Source of the DNA: UBA8444 sp964003875
Lineage (GTDB): Bacteria > Bacteroidota > Bacteroidia > Flavobacteriales > UBA7312
DNA length: 23,128 bases
Direction of reading: 5' to 3'
Assembly (NCBI GenBank): GCA_964003875.1
Contig: CAXFLH010000013.1
Location: forward strand, 1-23,128
The notes under the pieces were generated by a model, which saw only the letters and a program-made list of their open reading frames with translations, ran no database searches and had not been told where the DNA came from. Shown here piece after piece: positions 15,545-23,128 of this stretch (position 1 is its first letter; each line of letters starts with the position of its first letter). Position numbers and translations under genes: made by a program.

Positions 15545-16758
15545 TATCTCAGTTTTAGAGTGACAATGGTTAGTATGGCCAACATGACACCAGCTATCCA
15601 AAAGCGAGTAACAATTTTACTTTCGTGCATACCTAACTTTTGAAAATGATGATGTAATGGTGCCATCTTGAAAATTCGACGACCTTCACCGAATTTCTTT
15701 TTAGTGTATTTGAAATAACCCACTTGTAGCATAACTGATAAATTCTCTACCAAGAAAATACCACACAACACAGGTATCAATAATTCTTTTCTAATAGCAA
15801 TAGCAAATACTGCAATAATTCCTCCTAGTGCTAAACTTCCTGTATCGCCCATAAATACTTGAGCTGGATAGGAGTTGTACCATAAAAACCCTACACAAGC
15901 TCCTACAAATGCCGCCATATAGATAACCAACTCACCAGAGTTTGGCAGATACATTATGTTGAGGTAGTCGGCAAAGAATACATTACCAGACACATAAGCT
16001 AAGATTCCAAGTGTAGCACCTATTATGGCTGAAGTACCCGTTGCGAGACCATCTAGACCATCGGTCATATTAGCGCCATTACTTACGGCAGTAACCACAA
16101 AAATGACCATTAAGACAAAGACTATCCAAGCGTATTTCTTGCCCGTTTCTCCCATCCAACTTACCAAAGTGGTGTAGTCAAATTCATTATTCTTTACAAA
16201 AGGTATGCTTGTTTTAAGTGATTTTGTTTCTTCTCCAAAAACAACTTCTGTATTGATTTTGTCAATATTTCTGATTTCTTCCTTGATAGTAACCCCCTCA
16301 TGAAAATACATAGTAAGACCTATTATGAGTCCTAGACCTACTTGTCCAATAATTTTAAATCTTCCAGCAAGTCCTTCCTTATCTTTTTTAAATACCTTGA
16401 TATAATCATCAATGAATCCAATTAGCCCTAACCAAACTGTTGAAATTAGCATTATAACGATATAGATGTTTGAAAGTTTAGCAAATAAAAGTGTTGGTAA
16501 CAGAATAGCTGCGAGTATAATTAAGCCTCCCATAGTAGGCGTTCCTTTCTTTTGTGCTTCACCCTCTAAACCTAAATTCCTGACTTCTTCTCCAATTTGT
16601 TTATTTCTTATTAGATTGATAATCTTACCACCAAACACCATAGAAACCAATAAAGAAGTAATGACTGCTAAGGCTGCCCTAAATGAAATGTATTGAAACA
16701 CTCCTGCCCCAGGGAACTGATATATGGATTCTAGATATTCAAATAGGTAATAAATCAT
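15544..16758 (-). CDS. mraY: MraY, phospho-MurNAc-pentapeptide transferase
   Basis: A 404-residue integral membrane enzyme that moves phospho-MurNAc-pentapeptide to undecaprenyl phosphate, giving lipid I. Signature parts are KGTPTMGGLIIL (71-82), the Asp pair in GFIDDYIK (D117, D118), NGANMTDGLDGLA (227-239), FMGDTGSLALGG (302-313), and the HHH motif PLHHHFQKLGMHESKIVTRFW (368-388). It is about 40 residues longer than E. coli MraY. The extra length is a charged loop at about 155-205 (KEEIRNIDKINTEVVFGEE ...) between two membrane helices, known from other Bacteroidota. TAATG overlaps join it to murE before and murD after. murF, which often sits between murE and mraY, is absent here. Confidence 0.98.
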   Translation of the reverse strand: MIYYLFEYLESIYQFPGAGVFQYISFRAALAVITSLLVSMVFGGKIINLIRNKQIGEEVRNLGLEGEAQKKGTPTMGGLIILAAILLPTLLFAKLSNIYIVIMLISTVWLGLIGFIDDYIKVFKKDKEGLAGRFKIIGQVGLGLIIGLTMYFHEGVTIKEEIRNIDKINTEVVFGEETKSLKTSIPFVKNNEFDYTTLVSWMGETGKKYAWIVFVLMVIFVVTAVSNGANMTDGLDGLATGTSAIIGATLGILAYVSGNVFFADYLNIMYLPNSGELVIYMAAFVGACVGFLWYNSYPAQVFMGDTGSLALGGIIAVFAIAIRKELLIPVLCGIFLVENLSVMLQVGYFKYTKKKFGEGRRIFKMAPLHHHFQKLGMHESKIVTRFWIAGVMLAILTIVTLKLR

Positions 16759-18218
16759 TATTTTCTAAGTAGGTTAAATGTGCTTTTTAATTCTTCTTTA
16801 TCGTCAAATGCTAACTTTTGACCATTGATTTCTTGGTATTTTTCATGCCCTTTTCCTGCTAGCAGAATAATATCTCCTTCGTTAGCTAGTAAGCAAGCTG
16901 TTTTAATAGCCTCTTTTCTGTCAGAAATGCTTAGTACCTTTTTAAGGTATTTAGGGTTTACTCCCTGTGCTATTTCATTTAATATATCATCTGGATTTTC
17001 AGTACGAGGATTGTCACTAGTAATGATGACTCTGTCACTAAGTTCTGAAGCAATTTGCCCCATTTTGGAACGCTTGGATTTATCTCTATCACCACCACAC
17101 CCAAATACTACAATCAATTGCTGATTATTCTTGATTTCATTAATTGTATTTATCACATTAAGTAAAGCATCAGGCGTATGGGCATAGTCTATGATTCCAA
17201 TACAACCGTCATTAGCTCTGCATACTTCAAATCTTCCTTCTGCACTAGTCAAGACGCTAAGACTTGTTAGTGATTGAAAACTTTCTTCTCCCAAAAGAAG
17301 GGTTGTAGCATAAATGGAGAGTAGGTTATAAGCATTAAATTCACCAATAAGCTTAGTCCAAACTTCTTTGCCATCGACATTTAAAAACATACCGTCAAAT
17401 TGATGCTCAATAATTTTAGCTTTAAAATCTGCTGAAGACTTTAAGGCAAAAGTGTATTGTTTAGCTTCACAATGGTGTAACATATTCAAACCGTGTCTAT
17501 CGTCCTTATTAACTAATGCGAAGGCATCGGAAGGAAGTGAATCAAATAGTGCTTTTTTGGCAAGTATATAATCGTCAAATGTCTTGTGATAATCCAAGTG
17601 GTCGTGAGTGATGTTTGTAAAAACAGCACCTTTAAACTGTAATCCTGAAATTCGGTTTTGATGAATAGCGTGAGAGCTTGCTTCCATAAAACAAAACTTA
17701 CAACCCTCATCAACCATTTGGGATAAAAGCTTATTGATACTTAATGCATCAGGAGTAGTATGTGTTGATGGTAGTTCTTGAAAACCAATCTTATTTACTA
17801 TAGTTGATATAACACCTGTTTTTATAGCTAATGATTGGTAAAACTGATGTAATAAACTGACAACCGATGTCTTGCCATTAGTGCCTGTTACAGCAACAAG
17901 ATTTAATTTTTTAGAAGGATTATCATAAAAATTAGATGCAATAACCCCTAAAGCCTTTGAGCTATCGTTTACTCTTATGTAGGTAATCCCTTCTGGTTTT
18001 GTTAAAGGAAGTTCTTCAGCAACTATGGCAACTGCTCCTTTTTCAATAGCCTGATTGATGTACTCGTGTCCATCACTTATTGTACCTCTAACGGCGACAA
18101 ATAAAGCGTCTTTTCCGACCTTTCTAGAATCAAAACAAACGTTTGGAATAGCAGCATGAGTTGAACCAGCAACTTCAAGTATCTCTACCCCAAATAATAT
18201 GTCTTGCAATAACTTCAT
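16758..18218 (-). CDS. murE: MurE, UDP-MurNAc-tripeptide synthetase (meso-diaminopimelate-adding)
   Basis: A 486-residue cytoplasmic ligase that adds the third amino acid of the stem peptide. The P-loop is AVTGTNGKTSVV (residues 109-120). MEASSHAIHQNRI (178-190) and NITHDHLDYH are present, with a Lys of YILAKKALFD (221-222) as the likely carbamylated residue. The motif DNPRTENP at 402-409 is the signature of meso-diaminopimelate-specific MurE; lysine-adding enzymes differ at this site. This predicts A1-gamma, Gram-negative-type peptidoglycan. The start overlaps the ftsI stop (ATGA) and the stop overlaps mraY (TAATG). Confidence 0.97.
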   Translation of the reverse strand: MKLLQDILFGVEILEVAGSTHAAIPNVCFDSRKVGKDALFVAVRGTISDGHEYINQAIEKGAVAIVAEELPLTKPEGITYIRVNDSSKALGVIASNFYDNPSKKLNLVAVTGTNGKTSVVSLLHQFYQSLAIKTGVISTIVNKIGFQELPSTHTTPDALSINKLLSQMVDEGCKFCFMEASSHAIHQNRISGLQFKGAVFTNITHDHLDYHKTFDDYILAKKALFDSLPSDAFALVNKDDRHGLNMLHHCEAKQYTFALKSSADFKAKIIEHQFDGMFLNVDGKEVWTKLIGEFNAYNLLSIYATTLLLGEESFQSLTSLSVLTSAEGRFEVCRANDGCIGIIDYAHTPDALLNVINTINEIKNNQQLIVVFGCGGDRDKSKRSKMGQIASELSDRVIITSDNPRTENPDDILNEIAQGVNPKYLKKVLSISDRKEAIKTACLLANEGDIILLAGKGHEKYQEINGQKLAFDDKEELKSTFNLLRK

Positions 18219-20299
18219 GAAAGTACAATGGTTAAATTTTGTCCTTTTCTTATGTTTTCTCCTTTATTGATGGATTGCTCTTTGACACTACCACGACCTG
18301 AATAGCTGATATTCAAACCATAATTTTCTAATAAAAACAACACATCATTTAAGCCCATACCTTTTATGTTGGGCATTTTATTTTTTTCTAAATCTCTCGT
18401 GATATTTCTTGTTTGGAGTTTTACCTGTTCTTTTTGGGATTTAGTGAGTGCCCATTGCGCTTTGTCGTCATCGCTAGAAATTGGCACATCAAAAGTATTG
18501 AAGACATTAGCCAAGTGCCTCTTATAGCCATCTTTAGAAACTGGAATTTGTCGCTTTTCGACAGTATCAGTACGTTGTAGGCTTAAGTCCGTATTCATTA
18601 CATAATCAGAAATTGTTCTAAAAACAGGTGCAGCAACATCACCACCATAACTACCGTTTTTTTGGGGGTCATTTATCATGACTATACATGCATATTTAGG
18701 ATTGTCTGCAGGAAAGTACCCTACAAATGATGCTAGGTGTCTTTTGTTGTCGTACACACCATCAATAATCAATTGGGCGGTGCCCGTTTTACCCGCTATT
18801 TTATACTGTTTAGATTTAATGTTTTTAGCAGTCCCGTTTTCGACTACACCCTCAAGCATTTGTTTCACTTTTTTAATTGTAGTCATAGAGCAAATGGATG
18901 GATTTAAAACCTTTGGATTAAAGCTTTTTTCTGTTATACCATTTGCCATTATAGACTTTACAAAAAGTGGTTTCATACGCTGTCCGTCATTAGCGATAGC
19001 GGCATAAAAACTTAGAATTTGTAATGGCGTCATTTTTATTCCATAACCAATAGACATCCAAGGCAAAGTAGTTCCAGACCAATTGGAAGATTGTTTAGGA
19101 TGTCTTACATCAGGCTTAACCTCTCCAGACAATGCAATGCCAAGCGGCTCATTAATTCCCATACTATAAAGTCTATCTACGAATTGCGAAGGCTTGGCTT
19201 TATAGTGTTTATTGATAAGTTTTGAAATTCCGACATTAGAAGACTTAGTAAATGATTCCTCTAAAGAAATTACACCATAGCCACCTTTTTTAGAATCACG
19301 CATAACTCTATCATAAAAGCTATGTTTTCCGCCTGTTGTGTTAACAGAATCGTCCAACTGTAGAAAACCATCTTCAAGTCCTGCAATGACAGAGGCTAAC
19401 TTAAAAGTAGAGCCTGGCTCAATACTTCTTCCTATAGCAAAATTGTAAAACTCAACATACTTATCTTCATCGACTTTCTTGAGGTTTACAATTGACTTTA
19501 TTTCGCCAGTAGCTACTTCCATTAGTATTGTAGTACCAAAGTCTGCATCATGAAAATATAATCTGTCCTCGAGGGCTTGATGTGCAATATCTTGAAAACG
19601 AATATCAATGGTAGTAATCACATCTTTGCCAGGAAAGGACTCTCTTTCTCGAATAGGCATCCATTCATTACCTGCCAACCTATGTTCTAATCTCTCGCCA
19701 TTTTTGCCTTTCAAATCGTAATTGAAAGCGCCTTCGATGCCAACCGATTTGGATTGTTTTTTATGATATCCTATGGTTCTACCTGCCAACTGTTGAAATG
19801 GCTTTTGACGTATATTCAGTTGCTTATACTGAAAACCTCCTTTATATCGCCCTTTACTAAAAATTGGGAACTGCTTTAATAACTTAAGCTGATTATAGTT
19901 TACTTTTCTCTTTATGAGAGCATAGCGACTCTGTTTAGCCCATACTTTTCTTAAATAATCGGAATAATCCGAGGCTGGTTTATCATCAAAAAGGGCCGAT
20001 AATTTAGCCGATAATTCTTCAACCTCATCAAGAAATAATTCTTTATCGACTTGTTTAGCATCCCAACGTATCTCATATTCAGGTATTGAAGTCGCTAATA
20101 GCGATAAATCATCAGAATAAATATTACCTCTTGATGCTGGAACTGTAACCGTCCGTGTGACATTGTAATTCTCAGTATTGTATAAATGTGACTCAAAAAT
20201 CTGAGTATATAGTGGTTGAATGATAATAACAAGCGCCAACAAAATCATAAAAAGGTATATAGCAACAGCTCGTCTTTTTATGTTTTTAGAGTGTTTCAT
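18215..20299 (-). CDS. ftsI: FtsI/PBP3-type septal transpeptidase with a PASTA domain
   Basis: A 694-residue class B penicillin-binding protein. It has one membrane anchor (about 10-30), the dimerisation/pedestal domain (about 50-220, with VPASRGNIYSDD), and the transpeptidase domain. Active-site motifs are complete: S297-T-F-K300 within EPGSTFKLAS, S353-S-N355, and K504-T-G506. The last 54 residues (641-694, MPNIKGMGLNDVLFLLENYG ... NIRKGQNLTIVLS) form one PASTA domain, which E. coli FtsI lacks but Firmicute and Bacteroidota division PBPs may carry. It works with FtsW at the septum. Overlaps: 1 nt with the ftsL-like gene (TAATG) and 4 nt with murE (ATGA). Confidence 0.96.
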   Translation of the reverse strand: MKHSKNIKRRAVAIYLFMILLALVIIIQPLYTQIFESHLYNTENYNVTRTVTVPASRGNIYSDDLSLLATSIPEYEIRWDAKQVDKELFLDEVEELSAKLSALFDDKPASDYSDYLRKVWAKQSRYALIKRKVNYNQLKLLKQFPIFSKGRYKGGFQYKQLNIRQKPFQQLAGRTIGYHKKQSKSVGIEGAFNYDLKGKNGERLEHRLAGNEWMPIRERESFPGKDVITTIDIRFQDIAHQALEDRLYFHDADFGTTILMEVATGEIKSIVNLKKVDEDKYVEFYNFAIGRSIEPGSTFKLASVIAGLEDGFLQLDDSVNTTGGKHSFYDRVMRDSKKGGYGVISLEESFTKSSNVGISKLINKHYKAKPSQFVDRLYSMGINEPLGIALSGEVKPDVRHPKQSSNWSGTTLPWMSIGYGIKMTPLQILSFYAAIANDGQRMKPLFVKSIMANGITEKSFNPKVLNPSICSMTTIKKVKQMLEGVVENGTAKNIKSKQYKIAGKTGTAQLIIDGVYDNKRHLASFVGYFPADNPKYACIVMINDPQKNGSYGGDVAAPVFRTISDYVMNTDLSLQRTDTVEKRQIPVSKDGYKRHLANVFNTFDVPISSDDDKAQWALTKSQKEQVKLQTRNITRDLEKNKMPNIKGMGLNDVLFLLENYGLNISYSGRGSVKEQSINKGENIRKGQNLTIVLS

Positions 20300-20643
20300 T
20301 AGTTAGCACGAATTATAAAAGGTTGAGAATCGCTTTGTTGTAGTCCTTGACTAGCCACTAAAGATTGAACTTCGGTTTGCTTACTTTGAAACATCAGTAA
20401 AGACTTAGTTGTAATGTATTCTGAACGTAGGTCTTTGAGCTCTCTTTCTAAAGATGAAATTGTTCTTACATAACCTTCGGCTCGGTATGAATTATTGATG
20501 TAAAACACTATGAGCAAACAGATATAAAGAGAGAAAGGCAATAACTCAAACAAGCCTTTTTCAAGAACTTTGCCACTCAATAAATCGGAAAGTCCGTTTT
20601 GAAATCCTTTCTTAGGCTGATATGTGTGTTTTAAATCCTTCAT
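20299..20643 (-). CDS. ftsL: FtsL-like divisome protein
   Basis: A 114-residue protein with the FtsL plan: a basic cytoplasmic N-terminus (about 1-36), one membrane segment (about 37-55, LLPFSLYICLLIVFYINN), and an extracytoplasmic helical stretch with heptad-like spacing (VRTISSLERELKDLRSEYITTKSLLMFQSKQTEVQSLV). FtsL pairs with FtsB through this coiled coil and activates FtsW/FtsI. Sequence identity across phyla is very low, so the name rests on topology and on position between rsmH and ftsI. ATGA and TAATG overlaps link it to both neighbours. Confidence 0.85.
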   Translation of the reverse strand: MKDLKHTYQPKKGFQNGLSDLLSGKVLEKGLFELLPFSLYICLLIVFYINNSYRAEGYVRTISSLERELKDLRSEYITTKSLLMFQSKQTEVQSLVASQGLQQSDSQPFIIRAN

Positions 20644-21536
20644 ACCTTTTGACCTACTCTTAATTTTGCACTTCTAGAGCGTGGATTACTATCTAATTCT
20701 TTTTGTGTTGCAGTGATGGGCTTCCTATTAATAGAATTTAGAACAAGCTTAGGAACACCATAAAAATCCTTTTCTATTTCTCCTTCGAAATTGCCTGACT
20801 TTATGAGGTTTTTCACTAATCTATCTTCTAATGAATGGTAGGATATCACAGATAATCTACCTCCTTTTTTTAGCAAATCAACAGACTGACTTAGCATATC
20901 TTTTAAAGCGTTAATCTCATCATTGACTTCTATACGAATTGCTTGAAAAAGCTGAGCTAAGATTTTATTTTTCTTGTGTGGAGGCACATGTTCTTTTACG
21001 GCATCTTTCAAGTCCTCAGTCGTTGAAATAACCTTTTCTTCTCTGTAATTAACTATAGCTTTTGCTAAAGGATAAGCGTTGTTTAGCTCCCCAAACTTTC
21101 TAAAAATCCGACTTAATTCGTTAAGGTCATAGTCGTTTACTACGGTTTTGGCAGACAGTTCTTGCTCTCTATTCATTCGCATATCCAAATCACCGTCTTC
21201 TCGAATGGAAAATCCACGTTCTGCAGTATCAAATTGATGTGAAGAAACACCCAAATCCGCAAGAATACCATCAACCTCATGGACACCTTCTAGACGTAAA
21301 AACTTTTTGATAAACCTAAAGTTCTGAGCAATTAAAACTAAGCGATCATCATCAACACAATTTTGTTGTGCATCGCTATCTTGATCAAAGGCAAAGAGCT
21401 TGCCATTTTCTAGTTTTTGTAGTATGGATTTGGAATGACCGCCACCGCCAAAAGTGACATCAACATAGATTCCGTTAGGTTGGATAGAAAGGCCAGCTAT
21501 TGATTCTTCTAATAAAACTGCCTCGTGATATCCCAT
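20640..21536 (-). CDS. rsmH: RsmH, 16S rRNA (cytosine-1402-N4)-methyltransferase
   Basis: A 298-residue SAM-dependent methyltransferase (formerly MraW) that modifies C1402 in the ribosomal P site. It starts with MGYHEAVLLEESIAGL, the hallmark 'HxPVLL' region. The SAM loop is VDVTFGGGGHSKSIL (about 25-39), then AFDQDSDA, ILADLGVSSHQFDTAERGFS, QAIRIEVNDEI (LFQAIRI), SYHSLEDRLVK, and the conserved end NPRSRSAKLRV. It overlaps mraZ by 1 nt (TAATG) and the ftsL-like gene by 4 nt (TGA inside ATGA). Confidence 0.98.
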   Translation of the reverse strand: MGYHEAVLLEESIAGLSIQPNGIYVDVTFGGGGHSKSILQKLENGKLFAFDQDSDAQQNCVDDDRLVLIAQNFRFIKKFLRLEGVHEVDGILADLGVSSHQFDTAERGFSIREDGDLDMRMNREQELSAKTVVNDYDLNELSRIFRKFGELNNAYPLAKAIVNYREEKVISTTEDLKDAVKEHVPPHKKNKILAQLFQAIRIEVNDEINALKDMLSQSVDLLKKGGRLSVISYHSLEDRLVKNLIKSGNFEGEIEKDFYGVPKLVLNSINRKPITATQKELDSNPRSRSAKLRVGQKV

Positions 21537-21997
21537 TAGTCTTCTTTTTCGATGTTGCCCATTACTTCCTCTGCTAAATCTGCAAAATCAGAAGTAGCAT
21601 CTTTTAGAACTTGCTCGTATTGATCTTTATCCCAAACCTCAATCATATTGACTGAACAAGAAATGACTACGTTTTTTGAAATGTTAGCAAAGCTGATTAG
21701 ATCCTTTGGAATTTGGAGTCGAGCATTAGAATCCGTTTCTAACATTTTGACACCAGCAGTAAAAAGACGTATGAAGTCATTATTTTTCTTAACAAATCGA
21801 TTCAACTTATTTACCTCAGACATCAAGACATTCCATTCGCTCATAGGATGTATTTCAAGGCAACTACTAAACACAGAACGCTTCAAAACAAAGCCCTCTC
21901 CTATGATAGGAGACAACTGTTTTTTCAAGACTGCAGGTAGCATAAGCCTACCCTTAGCGTCAATCTTACATTCGTATGTTCCAATTAGGTTTATCAT
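21536..21997 (-). CDS. mraZ: MraZ, transcriptional regulator of the dcw operon
   Basis: A 153-residue AbrB-like DNA-binding protein with two copies of the MraZ motif: YECKIDAKGRLMLPAVLKKQL near the start and LETDSNARLQIPKDLISFA in the second half, each with the conserved D-x-x-x-R. MraZ forms a ring and represses its own operon in E. coli. I chose the ATG at 21997 (MINLIGTYECKID). The frame is open upstream to 22060, but that extension (VKSGKKWSK...) is simply the translation of the operator repeats and the promoter. It is the first gene of the operon, divergent from the hydrolase gene. Confidence 0.96.
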   Translation of the reverse strand: MINLIGTYECKIDAKGRLMLPAVLKKQLSPIIGEGFVLKRSVFSSCLEIHPMSEWNVLMSEVNKLNRFVKKNNDFIRLFTAGVKMLETDSNARLQIPKDLISFANISKNVVISCSVNMIEVWDKDQYEQVLKDATSDFADLAEEVMGNIEKED

Positions 21998-22016
21998 CAA
22001 AATCGTATGTAAGCTG

Positions 22017-22024
22017 TAAATATA
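22017..22024 (-). promoter_or_regulatory. Probable -7 box of the mraZ/dcw promoter
   Basis: On the minus strand this reads TATATTTA, one base off the Bacteroidota consensus TAnnTTTG. It lies 19 nt before the mraZ ATG. No clear TTTG -33 box is seen; the -33 distance would fall inside the AAAGTGG repeats, as expected for a promoter blocked by its repressor. Confidence 0.45.
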
Positions 22025-22036
22025 TATAATTTTACT

Positions 22037-22063
22037 CCACTTTTTACCACTTTTTACCACTTT
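22037..22063 (-). promoter_or_regulatory. MraZ operator: three AAAGTGG direct repeats with 10-bp period
   Basis: On the minus strand AAAGTGG occurs at 22063-22057, 22053-22047 and 22043-22037, exactly one helical turn apart; the two upstream spacers are both TAA. Tandem boxes of this type (AAAGTG[T/G] in Mollicutes, TGGG-type repeats with similar spacing in E. coli) are the known MraZ binding sites in front of mraZ. The boxes lie 40-66 nt before the mraZ start codon and cover the expected -33 region. Confidence 0.85.
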
Positions 22064-22120
22064 GTTGATAACTCATGATACTTTTCTCTAATTACACCTA
22101 TTTTCTTGGGTTAAAATCTA

Positions 22121-22154
22121 TTTGGCTTTGAGATGATTTTTTTACGTATTTTTG
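22121..22154 (+). promoter_or_regulatory. Promoter of the alpha/beta hydrolase gene
   Basis: TTTG at 22121-22124 and an exact TATTTTTG (TAnnTTTG) at 22147-22154 are separated by 22 nt; a second TTTG at 22127-22130 gives 16 nt. Predicted transcription starts near 22161, about 11 nt before the ATG. The divergent MraZ operator lies about 60 nt upstream. Confidence 0.65.
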
Positions 22155-22171
22155 TGGAAAATTTAATCTGA

Positions 22172-22936
22172 ATGGTTTTAGAAACAATTAAAGAAAAGGG
22201 CTATGAATACATAGAGGTTGGAGAAGGCCCCGTAATTGTTTTATTGCATGGTTTGATGGGAGGTTTAGACAATTTTGAAAACGTCATTCCAAAACTTGCT
22301 TCTAATGGATACAAAGTGATTGGTCCAGTTCTACCTCTTTTTGAAAAACCTATCCTTAAAACTAGCATCAAACATTTTTCAGATTATATCCACGAGTTTT
22401 TAAAATTTAAAGGCCTTGATAAAGTCACTTTATTTGGCAATTCTTTAGGCGGACATATCTCTTTAGTATACGCCAAAGATCACCCTGAAATGGTTGACGG
22501 CTTAGTACTAACAGGAAGTTCTGGTCTGTATGAAAACTCAATGGGCGACACCTTCCCAAGACGAGGCGACTACAACTATATTCGCAAAAAAACAGAAGAA
22601 GTTTTTTACGACCCTAAAATGGCAACAAAGGCTTTAGTTGATACTGTTTTTGAGATTGCCAATAATAGAAATTCTGTGATTCGCTTACTTACAATGGCCA
22701 AATCGGCTATTCGTCATAATATGAGTAGTGACATTCCTCATTTAGACTTTCCTGTATGTTTAGTTTGGGGTAAACAAGATAGTGTAACACCTCCTGAAGT
22801 TGCCGAAGAATTTCATAGTCTTTTCCAACGTTCGGATTTGTATTGGATCGATAAATGTGGTCATTCACCCATGTGGGAACATCCAGAAGAATTTTCTAAA
22901 ATTCTTTGCAGTTGGCTGAACGCCAATATCAAATAA
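22172..22936 (+). CDS. Alpha/beta-hydrolase fold protein
   Basis: A 254-residue cytoplasmic alpha/beta hydrolase without signal peptide. The oxyanion-hole motif is LLHGLMGG (residues 24-31). The nucleophile elbow is FGNSLGG with Ser91. The acid is Asp203 in VWGKQDSVTPPE and the base His231 in DKCGHSPMWEHPEEF, so the catalytic triad is complete. The substrate cannot be told; esterase or C-C hydrolase activity is possible. Its position between mraZ and engB is a recurring flavobacterial arrangement as far as I recall. It has its own promoter, and engB begins 8 nt after its stop, so the two are likely co-transcribed. Confidence 0.9.
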   Translation: MVLETIKEKGYEYIEVGEGPVIVLLHGLMGGLDNFENVIPKLASNGYKVIGPVLPLFEKPILKTSIKHFSDYIHEFLKFKGLDKVTLFGNSLGGHISLVYAKDHPEMVDGLVLTGSSGLYENSMGDTFPRRGDYNYIRKKTEEVFYDPKMATKALVDTVFEIANNRNSVIRLLTMAKSAIRHNMSSDIPHLDFPVCLVWGKQDSVTPPEVAEEFHSLFQRSDLYWIDKCGHSPMWEHPEEFSKILCSWLNANIK

Positions 22937-22943
22937 ATTTAAA

Positions 22944-23128
22944 ATGCGCATCAAACAAGCTGAGTTTATTATCAGTAATACAGACATTAATAAATGTCCT
23001 AAAGCCGATATGCCCGAATATGCCTTTATTGGGCGTTCCAATGTGGGCAAATCTTCTTTAATTAATATGCTAACAGAGAGAAAAAGTCTAGCTAAAGTTT
23101 CAGGCAAACCGGGAAAGACTCAGCTTAT
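22944..23128 (+). CDS. engB: EngB/YsxC (YihA) ribosome-assembly GTPase, N-terminal part
   Basis: The gene begins at ATG 22944 and runs off the right edge after 61 codons. The product starts MRIKQAEFIISNTDINKCPK and contains the G1 P-loop FIGRSNVGKSSLINMLT (GRSNVGKS), followed by KVSGKPGKTQL, the switch I/G2 segment (family TPGKTQ; here KPGKTQ). EngB is a TRAFAC GTPase needed for assembly of the large ribosomal subunit and often essential. It follows the hydrolase gene by 8 nt. Confidence 0.94.
   Translation, partial: MRIKQAEFIISNTDINKCPKADMPEYAFIGRSNVGKSSLINMLTERKSLAKVSGKPGKTQL

Noticed and set aside
15545..15601. Longer murD frame beginning MDSWCHVGHTNH
   Set aside because: It lies wholly inside the end of mraY, is unlike MurD, and the ATG at 15544 gives the normal Rossmann start and a TAATG overlap.
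21998..22060. Upstream extension of the mraZ frame (VKSGKKWSKIIYIY...)
   Set aside because: It is the translation of the AAAGTGG operator repeats and promoter; the MraZ family begins at MINLIGTYECKID, so the start is 21997.
22865..23107. Minus-strand 80-codon open frame over the hydrolase end and engB
   Set aside because: It is antisense to two recognisable proteins, with no homology of its own; a shadow frame.
1..23128. Search for CRISPR arrays, insertion sequences, toxin-antitoxin, defence genes, tRNA or rRNA
   Set aside because: No repeats with spacers, transposase motifs, inverted terminal repeats or RNA genes were seen; the window is a core housekeeping region.

Overview
The window is a stretch of AT-rich chromosome from a member of the Bacteroidota, most likely the Flavobacteriales. 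The evidence is the pair of gliding genes gldE and gldD beside mutY and ssb, promoters of the Bacteroidota type (TTTG ... TAnnTTTG), almost no Shine-Dalgarno sequences, a lineage-typical enlarged MraY, a PASTA-tailed FtsI, and a complete division and cell-wall (dcw) cluster in flavobacterial order. No mobile element, CRISPR array, rRNA or tRNA was seen. No stretch without a gene exceeds about 300 bases.

Layout. Positions 1-369 (+) hold the end of a membrane transporter. It meets, tail to tail, a minus-strand RNA/translation block: HU-type DNA-binding protein (2122-2409), a 29-residue basic ribosomal protein of the AURKAIP1/COX24 (bS22) type (1984-2073), and RNase G/E (366-1913). Two hairpins lie between the ribosomal gene and the RNase. 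Divergent from HU runs a plus-strand block: mutY (DNA repair), ssb (with its own promoter), gldE and gldD (gliding motility). This block ends tail to tail with a small secreted TonB-C-domain gene (5923-6332, minus) that is frameshifted at a run of eight G.

Positions 6423-21997 (minus) are one long operon. In transcription order it is mraZ, rsmH, ftsL-like, ftsI, murE, mraY, murD, ftsW, murG, murC, ftsQ, ftsA, ftsZ, yqeY, closed by a strong terminator at about 6371-6404. Nearly every junction overlaps (TAATG or ATGA) or is separated by 2 nt, so the genes are almost certainly co-transcribed and translationally coupled. Three 10-bp-spaced AAAGTGG boxes in front of mraZ are probable MraZ operators. 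Together the genes supply lipid II (MurE, MurD, MurC, MraY, MurG), septal synthesis (FtsW, FtsI) and the Z-ring (FtsZ, FtsA, FtsQ, FtsL). murF, ddl and murB are not in the cluster.

Divergent from mraZ, on the plus strand, are an alpha/beta hydrolase (22172-22936) with a good promoter and the start of the GTPase gene engB/ysxC (22944 to the window edge).

I found no convincing undescribed multi-gene system. The items worth a second look are small: the G8 frameshift, the hairpins before rng, the MraZ operator, and the tiny ribosomal-protein gene.
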